Of a stretch of DNA of 25,888 nucleotides, positions 20,601 through 25,888 are shown piece by piece. Source of the stretch: a virus; the IMG/VR virus record IMGVR_UViG_3300021962_005874, positions 1 to 25,888 of that record. One strand, 5' to 3'. The position numbers and the translations under genes are program-made. Below the pieces are notes generated by a model, which worked only from the letters and a program-made list of their open reading frames with translations, ran no database searches and had not been told where the DNA came from. How positions within the stretch are numbered: position 1 is the stretch's first letter; each line of letters starts with the position of its first letter.

Positions 20601-22325
20601 GGCGCGACGGATGAACGGGTTGGCGGTGACGCGACGTACGGCACGCAGGTCGGGGAGTACCTGGATTTTGTCTGCGAGTTCTGCGAGCGAGCCTGGTCCT
20701 GCGAGACGCAAATCTGCGAGGGTGGCAGGGTTGAGGTCGCCATCAAATACGAGTTGCCCCGAATCTCTCAATGATTGCAGTAATCCGAAGTCGTCGATTT
20801 CGCCTGCTTCGTTGATGAGGTAGAGGCGTAGTTCTTCACGTACTTTGGCGACACGTTGGAATAATTCGTTGGCTACTTCGTCGGCATCGGATTTTACGAG
20901 TGCACCGAAACCTTGGGTGAGTTCGTCGGATACGGTTTTCTTCACAATCTTTTCGAATAACGTGTTGACGCGTCCTGAGCCTGCGGCGTTCGGGTCAGCG
21001 AAAACCTCCATTACTTCTTGCATGAACTCTTTACCTTCACCGTCGGTGAGTTTGAGTCCGATTGACTTCAGGTAGTTGCCGTACGAGTTGACGGCTTTGA
21101 TGGAATCCTGACTGCTTCCTGTTTTGATAACCATGTCAGGCATCTTCGTCAACATTTTGCTATTGCGCAGGTTGTTGTAAATGGGGATTCGTTCGCGGGC
21201 TTTGACGATTTGGCGGATGTCTTGTGGGAATAGTCCTGATAGTTCGGCGTCCATGCGGTTTGTTTGTTCACCGATAATGGCAAGGATTTCGTCACGGCTT
21301 TTCGCATCGGCAAGACGTTTCGCTTCCGCTACGTCAATCTTACCTTTGAAGACGTTAGAGAAAATGTCGTACGCATCCTCTTTCTCCACGAGGGTGTTGA
21401 TAAGCCGTTTGGCTTTTCCGTTTGTTTCAGCCCAGGTACGGAACTTCGATGCGTTCCAAGCAACCATCTCACCCTCGGATAATCCTGCTGCTGCCAGTTC
21501 GCCTGCGCGAGCAATTTTGGCGAACGCCGCAATCTCATCAGCCGTCTGAATGGCGGGGATGGCTGCACCAGAAAATCCAAGTTTTCCTTCAAGACGCGCA
21601 ACCTTGAGCGCCTTACCACCGTAGAGGGTCGGGTCAGCAAAAATTGCTACAGAAGCATCAACCAACCCAGACAAAATGTTGTACGGCTTCGAACCAGGAG
21701 CGAACACAACATCCGCCGCACCACGACCCAACGTCCACGCGGAACCGTTGATGGTGCCACGCACGCGACGTGCACGCTCAGATTGTTTCTCGGCTGCCGT
21801 GCCACCCAGAAAGAAACCTTCACCTGCGCTAATCGCCTGACCAGTCACAGGGTCCACCTCACCCTTGGATGCGGCAATCATCGTCCCCAAAGAAGTTGAT
21901 TTGAACCAGCCGTCAAACCCTTTCGGATTGTTTCTGTTCAACAGTTGTGACGAAACGTTCTGCACCAACTCAGGTGCAAGGTTCAAAGTGGCGAACGCGT
22001 AACGTGAAGCGGCCCTAAGCGGGTCACCAATGTTGCGCTCAACCCAGTTCCTTTTCCGAGGAGTGGTCGGGTCCAAACGTGCAGGCAACTGTTTCGCAGA
22101 CTGTGTGGATGCGGCGTTCACCAACTGGTCTGATGCGCCCGCTTTGGCTAACGCAAGAATCTCACCTGGTTTCATCCACGGGTTCGCACGATAAATCTCA
22201 CCGATACGAGCCGACAAACCTGGAGACGCTAAAGCGGCAGCCTGTTCACGCAACTTGTTTTTAGATTCAATCCCATCCAGGATTGCGTCTTCGTCAGCCT
22301 TTTCTGGTAGCACCCCGAAGGCCAT
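17625..22325 (-). CDS. Very large (1566 aa) internal virion / DNA-ejection protein candidate
   Basis: By far the largest gene here. The chain is mostly helical with charged stretches. Notable parts: an N-terminal helical region; Gly-rich, weakly hydrophobic segments at about 180-260 (GFFLGGTAAEKQ, then YNILSGLVDASVAIFADPT); aromatic clusters (NFFFDNAYGSASRKFERSPI); VPFGPAWREVIKRYGSFLI; an amphipathic stretch (LSMGLQVIPSIGPVAQIAAS) that could insert into membranes; and a basic helical C-terminus. No lysozyme or transglycosylase motif is evident. The length would suit a tape measure, but its place straight after the portal and before scaffold and capsid fits the large ejection proteins of short-tailed phages. 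These ride inside the capsid and cross the cell envelope with the DNA. It is TAATG-coupled upstream and ATGA-coupled downstream. Confidence 0.66.
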   Translation of the reverse strand: MAFGVLPEKADEDAILDGIESKNKLREQAAALASPGLSARIGEIYRANPWMKPGEILALAKAGASDQLVNAASTQSAKQLPARLDPTTPRKRNWVERNIGDPLRAASRYAFATLNLAPELVQNVSSQLLNRNNPKGFDGWFKSTSLGTMIAASKGEVDPVTGQAISAGEGFFLGGTAAEKQSERARRVRGTINGSAWTLGRGAADVVFAPGSKPYNILSGLVDASVAIFADPTLYGGKALKVARLEGKLGFSGAAIPAIQTADEIAAFAKIARAGELAAAGLSEGEMVAWNASKFRTWAETNGKAKRLINTLVEKEDAYDIFSNVFKGKIDVAEAKRLADAKSRDEILAIIGEQTNRMDAELSGLFPQDIRQIVKARERIPIYNNLRNSKMLTKMPDMVIKTGSSQDSIKAVNSYGNYLKSIGLKLTDGEGKEFMQEVMEVFADPNAAGSGRVNTLFEKIVKKTVSDELTQGFGALVKSDADEVANELFQRVAKVREELRLYLINEAGEIDDFGLLQSLRDSGQLVFDGDLNPATLADLRLAGPGSLAELADKIQVLPDLRAVRRVTANPFIRRALSKKAKFADFPSPAALAAGVPLEDAPRELLRGAGKSRGAIAVADYLQNEVWKPLALMTGGYIFRNMFDAQIRMATVGKAGFFNHPIKYIQLVLGKTMPESFLGRALDDIEYEDLAKKMSDRTDDFEEALSFGLRRNIDDPEATYRRALRSNSMVTVSKVSNRPQYLKGMYEELRRLSLDQINNAVAKGIPTEELVAWLRNNQDPKAVRALDRLRRYLEGGLDVYDPGTQKMHTVRVAAGQVTDDVLARWINRLGNPRLDLTTGGDETLRFAVAHRRLPLAASETIDPRNLKDADFVGGTLRRGVGSEVTLGIENGKPISGVVTAVNSDTSWTVRRLSDNDVWDNPAGQKELQDYIQKVYETRGNNLPARVKYAPELGEADALGITEKQKEALQLWNRGVNFFFDNAYGSASRKFERSPIYRQFYYEQFIENADLLTPRQAQLFKDSIEGRAQRASISKEKLFGGKDKYDELIAKLDSANGTGTVKQLEDYAGLRALNDTKETLFNAVERNNMEDILRIIVPFGPAWREVIKRYGSFLIEDPTRIRRAQLVYNGAVNFDPDNDGQGFFYKDPITGTNTFNIPFSGELSKIITGVNAPLQAPVKGLSMGLQVIPSIGPVAQIAASELIPDTPSADAIVEILLPYGRKKPGALVPGYATKLYSALRDNPGKTESIYANTYTETVRALSASGEYNLDDPAEKERLLNDAKWRGRILTLFRAASQFLGPTSGTPEAIVETNQGDIYASYLLKAFQDLQATNYDTAVGEFLRIYGDDALLYVSSKTEAMQPGIAATEQFGDWERKNGAVLEAFPLTGAYFAPGGDDFSFSVWDRQIRTGKRERLTASEMIDLAQFRVGNAIYRDLKRQAGKYPPAEVRDWLSRQREKISEKFPGFPAKPMFTVGEFDRSVREMKRAVEDPRLANNEIAGAAREYLNYRDQAIAQYVAAGGKEGGFATAKQAADLRQWLFNIGTALADAVPDFQRVWDRELASEVDEL

Positions 22326-22666
22326 TAGTATCCTTCACGAAGAAAAGAATCCAAAAGGTCCGCCAAATCATCGTTCGGGAAACGTTGATAAATTGCTTTC
22401 AATTCCTCAATCACGTTGTCGCCAGCAGGAACCATCATCGGAATACCCGCACCTGAAGGACCGACACCAGCACCGAACGGTGCACCAGCAGTAATCGGCT
22501 CATCAGGACGCGCCGAAGGAGCCGTCAGTGAACCTGGAGCCGCTGGACGTGCAACCTGCTGAGCGCGACGCTCCGTAGGAGCAGCAGCAGTAGGTACCGC
22601 TTGGACGCTACGTTTCTGCGCCGTGGCCTCACCGTAGGTTTGTCCTTTGAATTGTGGCTGAACCAT
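22325..22666 (-). CDS. Short Ala/Pro-rich protein of unknown function
   Basis: A 113-aa protein. Residues about 10-80 are low-complexity (Ala, Pro, Gly, Arg) and probably disordered. The C-terminal ~35 residues form a predicted helical pair (VIEELKAIYQRFPNDDLADL then LDSFLREGY) recalling small three-helix binding domains such as CUE/UBA types, though this similarity is only visual. It abuts the portal stop with no gap and is TAATG-coupled to the 1566-aa gene. It might link portal and internal proteins, but I recognise no family. Confidence 0.7.
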   Translation of the reverse strand: MVQPQFKGQTYGEATAQKRSVQAVPTAAAPTERRAQQVARPAAPGSLTAPSARPDEPITAGAPFGAGVGPSGAGIPMMVPAGDNVIEELKAIYQRFPNDDLADLLDSFLREGY

Positions 22667-24421
22667 TTATCCCCCCAGTTGAGCAAGTAAAGATTCAAGT
22701 GACGGTTCACCAGCAGGCGCAGCAACAGGAGCCTCAGCACCCATACCTGGCATAGCCAACCCTGGCATCGTCTCAGGTGCACCCTGCGGCATCGCGGCAG
22801 CCTGACGTTCACGGGCACGCTCATCCGTACGTGCAACCGCTTCAAACAGTGGAACATCTTGTTCAACTACGAGACGGGTGAGGTACGCCAAATCTTCTGG
22901 CTGATACGGGCCTTGCGGATTAGCAGCCTGCTGCTGAATAGAAGCAAGCAAAGCATCCTCCACACCTTCAGCGATAATACGGTCATGTTCGAAATCGGGG
23001 TCGGAGATGAGAGGGTCGGCTTCACGAGCAGATTCCTTCGACATCAACCCTGTACCCAGGCGTTGCCCTAAACCGATAATCAGGTTGTTGACATCGGTAC
23101 CAGCAGCAGAATATGAGACGAAGTGGTAGTCGGTTTGCCAAATCTTGTTACCAACATACGTTTCTTGTCCTTGTGTCATTCGTCCTGACATGAAGAACGT
23201 TTTGGTTTGGTCACCCCAATACGCTTTTTCTAAAGCAATCGCAATCTTGTCCTCATGCAACAGGCTGTTCGCAAAAATTTCTTGTGCCTCTTGCACACGG
23301 TAATCGACGGTTGCCGAGAGGACTGCTTCACCGCGGCGACCAGTACGAATGTTCGTAGCCGATTCGCCACCAAACTCCGCAGGGATAGCACCCTCCAAGC
23401 GTTCTTGTCGTTCCAAACGGTCCAACGCTGTATCGGTTTTGTAGCCAGGGTTCAGTTGCAACTGTTGGATGTCGCCACCTTTGACGACACCGAGGATGCC
23501 TGCTTTACCGTCAGCGATTTGCAGAATCTCAGGGTTTTCGCCTGGGCGTGCAATCAAATATTCTTCAGGGAAAATGCCGCGCTCAATCGCAATCTCCGTG
23601 AGAGCCTGCAAACGTGCACGCGTATAATACATACCTAGTACGCCGTCGAATTGTCCTCGCGGTTTATCGAGGGTGATGCGTTTCGGTACGACTGCGAGTG
23701 GCATACCTGTGCGGTTGGGGATTGCTTCCAACAGGATTGCTTCCAAACCTGCGCGCTCAGATGCCGACAGTTCAGGGTTGTCTTCGGCACCTAAGACGGC
23801 AAGTTGTAGCGAGTCGTCGCAAACATATTCGAGAAGTGTGTAACGGGAATCGGAATCGACTCGCCCGAAACGCAGTTGGTCTGCTACCAATTCCCCGTAG
23901 TTTTTCAACAACCATGAGGCGGTGACGCGTGACGTGAAGATGCAGTTCTCTGGAACCACATCGTCATCGTCCATTGGTGCGGCGAATGTGTCCAACGGAT
24001 TGCGTACCTGCCATTTGGGGGTGAGTGTACCGAAATCTGGTTTCAAGAAAACTGGTGACGACGAATACGCGAGAAGGTGACGTGCACGGCGACGCAACTT
24101 CATTTGCATACGGTTCTCATCCCAGAAACCGAGCATCGCTTTCTTGCGCATACGGGCAAGTTTCTTCGAGTTCTCTGACCCTTCCTTCACTGGAGGGAAG
24201 TATGGGTTCGGCATTGTTGAGGAGACACGCATCGACATCTGCTCTAAGCCTTGTACGAGTAGGTTGGCTACGTTGGTTTTGGCGTTGCGGTCTAACTCGT
24301 TCAACGGAACGATTACGTCCCCGTTGGCGAGGTCGCGGACGCGACGCATCTGTTCATGCACGGGGCCAGCAGCCAATCGGCGCTGGTGGTACAGTTCAAC
24401 AATTTCGTCAAGCGACCTCAA
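22667..24421 (-). CDS. Portal protein
   Basis: A 584-aa protein located after the terminase. The N-terminus is helical and basic (VELYHQRRLAAGPVHEQM); NELDRNAKTNVANLLVQGLE and MLGFWDENRMQMKLRRRARH are typical of portal wing/stem regions in actinophages. A central part (PAEFGGESATNIRTGRRGEA) and then helices (VQEAQEIFANSLLHEDKIAI) fit the portal stem and crown; the end is Met/Gly/Pro-rich. Portals form the dodecameric ring through which DNA is packaged and ejected. The start is TTG at 24421, supported by AAGGAG seven bases upstream and by the end of the previous gene at 24433. A later ATG would cut into the conserved N-terminus. Confidence 0.86.
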   Translation of the reverse strand: MRSLDEIVELYHQRRLAAGPVHEQMRRVRDLANGDVIVPLNELDRNAKTNVANLLVQGLEQMSMRVSSTMPNPYFPPVKEGSENSKKLARMRKKAMLGFWDENRMQMKLRRRARHLLAYSSSPVFLKPDFGTLTPKWQVRNPLDTFAAPMDDDDVVPENCIFTSRVTASWLLKNYGELVADQLRFGRVDSDSRYTLLEYVCDDSLQLAVLGAEDNPELSASERAGLEAILLEAIPNRTGMPLAVVPKRITLDKPRGQFDGVLGMYYTRARLQALTEIAIERGIFPEEYLIARPGENPEILQIADGKAGILGVVKGGDIQQLQLNPGYKTDTALDRLERQERLEGAIPAEFGGESATNIRTGRRGEAVLSATVDYRVQEAQEIFANSLLHEDKIAIALEKAYWGDQTKTFFMSGRMTQGQETYVGNKIWQTDYHFVSYSAAGTDVNNLIIGLGQRLGTGLMSKESAREADPLISDPDFEHDRIIAEGVEDALLASIQQQAANPQGPYQPEDLAYLTRLVVEQDVPLFEAVARTDERARERQAAAMPQGAPETMPGLAMPGMGAEAPVAAPAGEPSLESLLAQLGG

Positions 24422-24432
24422 TGGTCAACTCC

Positions 24433-24708
24433 TTATCGCCCAGTAAGACGACTACCGCCACCGCCACGCATGAAACTTCGCATACCTTCTAATACGGAAC
24501 GGGTACCGAACTCTGCGGTGCGACCAGACAAAACATCTTTTGCTGCCTTGCTATAAGCGGCGGTACCTTTTTCAAATGGGCCAGCAACGATGTCGCCCGA
24601 TGAGCCACTTCGAACGTACGCTTTTCCACCACGAAGGAAATATTGGTCGGCACCGTCGTCGGAACCGCCCATATTGCTTTTGGTTTTGGCTGCACGTTTC
24701 TTACCCAT
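24433..24708 (-). CDS. Small basic protein between terminase and portal
   Basis: A 91-aa protein. It starts MGKKRAAKTKSNMGG (basic), has a small central beta-like part (QYFLRGGKAYVRSGSSGDIV) and ends basic and Gly-rich (SFMRGGGGSRLTGR). No known domain is recognised. It begins 21 bases after the terminase stop. No ribosome site is visible before ATG 24708, but an extended -10-like TGCTATCCT lies ten bases upstream. Position would allow a packaging or portal-assembly role; this is only inference. Confidence 0.72.
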   Translation of the reverse strand: MGKKRAAKTKSNMGGSDDGADQYFLRGGKAYVRSGSSGDIVAGPFEKGTAAYSKAAKDVLSGRTAEFGTRSVLEGMRSFMRGGGGSRLTGR

Positions 24709-24718
24709 AGTGTGTTTC

Positions 24719-24727
24719 AGGATAGCA
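24719..24727 (-). promoter_or_regulatory. Extended -10 candidate giving a near-leaderless transcript
   Basis: The minus strand reads TGCTATCCT in the gap after the terminase gene. Ten bases separate the -10 hexamer from the ATG at 24708, so initiation would fall about three bases before the start codon. Leaderless mRNAs with a TANNNT box at this distance are common in actinobacteria, and the gene lacks a ribosome site. No clear -35 is present. Confidence 0.35.
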
Positions 24728-24729
24728 CA

Positions 24730-25888
24730 TCATATCCAAGAAGGGCGCCATAGGCGAGGTGGGGCTTTCAATGGTCCGAGTTCTGGGAGGTGGAGCATGG
24801 CAAACCAGGCTGCCATCACCAAGTCGGTGCCATTCTTTTTGTTCGGTGTCCACGACGACAGTTCCTCGACGAAGGCGAGAGTCTTCCAGTTTTCTCTCAT
24901 GGTTGGCATCCGAATCTGGCCTGTTCTAAACAGGTTCGGCAACAAAGCCTCAACACCCAGGTTTTCGTCTAGTTTGTTTCTGGAGGTTGTATGAGGAATG
25001 ACGTTGACTCCGTGGAGGGCCTGCCACTTGCGGACGAAATCGTGAGCCAACAGGAACCGTTGAGCGGCGTTGACTTCAACTATCCAGTGGGATATCGGGT
25101 AGCCCATGTCGAACGACCTGTTTTGCCAAATCTCCATTATGCCGCCATAGTTACGGCTGCTCGTATCGTAACCAAGTAGTTCCTCGGCAGTCAATTTGGT
25201 TCGTTCGCAGTCAATCAAATAGCGCAGGTTGGTTTTGGGTTGGTAGAGCCACCATTGGATAGCCCAAAAGTTTGTTGGGCTTGGGTCCACGGATGCAACT
25301 GAGATGATTGGCGGCTCAAGATTCGATGGGATGTATCCAGGTCTGCGGTCGTTGTCGATGCACCCTGGGTAGAGCACGCCGTCGGGTCCCATGCCGCCTG
25401 TCGCCCACACCCTCTCAATGAGGTAGTTGCCTTGTGCCATGTCTTGCTGCTGGTAGATGACTTGAAACTTTGCTGGGGTGGAGTGTTTTAGGTACGACAA
25501 GTCTTTCCATGACAAGCGGTATGGGTCAAGTAGTGGCCCGTTAGGCCAAGGAGGTGCCGTCGTCTTACGGGAATCACGCCCTGTGTCCAATTCTTCGTAA
25601 TACGCTTTATAAACGAAGTGGGTGTACTTTGATTTCTTTTCAGGTTCCTTATCTTCCGAAATATCCGTAACATCGGCACCGTCGTATGCGTCAGGGTCTT
25701 CCTCATACGTCACTTTTGATAAACAATGTGCGTAGAGGTCACCTGGGCTTAGCCTTTGTCCGATGACTGCAAGCAAACCGCCTGGGTCTACACGTGCTTC
25801 GGCTACCGTGTCCCATCGTTCTAGGAGTTTGTCGCGGGCTACGGACTCTTTAGCGTTCTCAGGGGTTGCTACGTCGTCAAACAAGCAG
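24730..25888 (-). CDS. Terminase large subunit, partial (N-terminal ATPase mostly missing)
   Basis: At least 385 codons visible; the frame is open to the right edge, so the TTG at 25884 is not a start and the gene continues outside. The first visible residues (FDDVATPEN...LLERWDTVAEARVDP, then LLAVIGQRLSPGDLY) match the end of the ATPase domain, including the coupling-type segment after Walker B. The RNase H-like nuclease domain follows: Asp in ASVDPSPTNFWAIQWW (about residue 200), Glu in HWIVEVNAAQRFLL (270) and Asp in GTDLVMAAWFAML (354) fit the three metal-binding acids. The protein powers DNA packaging and cuts the genome at the portal. It is followed by a small basic gene and the portal. 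Confidence 0.9.
   Translation of the reverse strand, partial: CLFDDVATPENAKESVARDKLLERWDTVAEARVDPGGLLAVIGQRLSPGDLYAHCLSKVTYEEDPDAYDGADVTDISEDKEPEKKSKYTHFVYKAYYEELDTGRDSRKTTAPPWPNGPLLDPYRLSWKDLSYLKHSTPAKFQVIYQQQDMAQGNYLIERVWATGGMGPDGVLYPGCIDNDRRPGYIPSNLEPPIISVASVDPSPTNFWAIQWWLYQPKTNLRYLIDCERTKLTAEELLGYDTSSRNYGGIMEIWQNRSFDMGYPISHWIVEVNAAQRFLLAHDFVRKWQALHGVNVIPHTTSRNKLDENLGVEALLPNLFRTGQIRMPTMRENWKTLAFVEELSSWTPNKKNGTDLVMAAWFAMLHLPELGPLKAPPRLWRPSWI

Noticed and set aside
17625-22325. Tape measure protein
   Set aside because: The length would fit, but the gene lies between portal and scaffold, lacks the usual long coiled coil with repeated aromatic spacing, and no tail tube or assembly chaperone genes are nearby. 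Not excluded with certainty.

Overview
The window is a stretch of a tailed bacteriophage genome. Every gene I can support lies on the minus strand, so transcription runs from right to left, and the content is almost entirely virion structure, assembly and lysis. The genes are packed tightly: most neighbours overlap by ATGA or TAATG or sit within a few bases, and the largest gaps are only about 100 bases. No stretch of 300 bases lacks a gene. I saw no tRNA, rRNA, CRISPR array, integrase, transposase, reverse transcriptase or replication gene.

Layout, read in the direction of transcription. The terminase large subunit enters from the right edge without its N-terminus. It is followed by a small basic protein, a TTG-initiated portal gene, a short Ala/Pro-rich protein, a very large (1566 aa) protein and three medium proteins of unknown fold. 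Next come a promoter-like gap, a scaffolding-type protein and an N4-gp56-type major capsid protein followed by a strong hairpin terminator. After the capsid gene come a short structural protein, a long Ser/Thr-rich repeat protein, a single-domain relative of its C-terminus, a small Cys protein, two glycosyltransferases and four tiny Lys-rich proteins. Then follow a connector-like and a nozzle-like tail protein, two small beta-rich structural proteins, a duplicated pair of glycine-rich fibre plus small accessory gene, a secreted PA14-like mucin-like protein, two small membrane proteins (holin candidates) and an M15-type peptidase endolysin that runs off the left edge.

There is no recognisable tape measure, major tail tube, sheath or tail assembly chaperone pair. 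The large 1566-aa gene sits next to the portal rather than after tail genes, and a connector-like gene directly precedes a 617-aa beta-rich tail protein. Together these suggest a short-tailed (podovirus-like) virion with ejection proteins; this is inference.

The host is probably an actinobacterium. The M15 lysin has no outer-membrane helper, the small proteins (the basic cluster, the YWGG...AAGYG C-terminal domain, the short GDPGEAGT protein) resemble families I remember from actinobacteriophages and freshwater metagenomes, and the long poly-Thr stalks resemble secreted proteins of Acidimicrobiia. This assignment rests on memory and composition only.

The most notable points are the duplicated fibre cassette, the phage-encoded secreted PA14-stalk-anchor protein, two glycosyltransferases embedded among virion genes beside a Ser/Thr repeat protein, a perfect 15-bp inverted repeat inside a coding sequence, and a compact set of expression signals around the scaffold and capsid genes.
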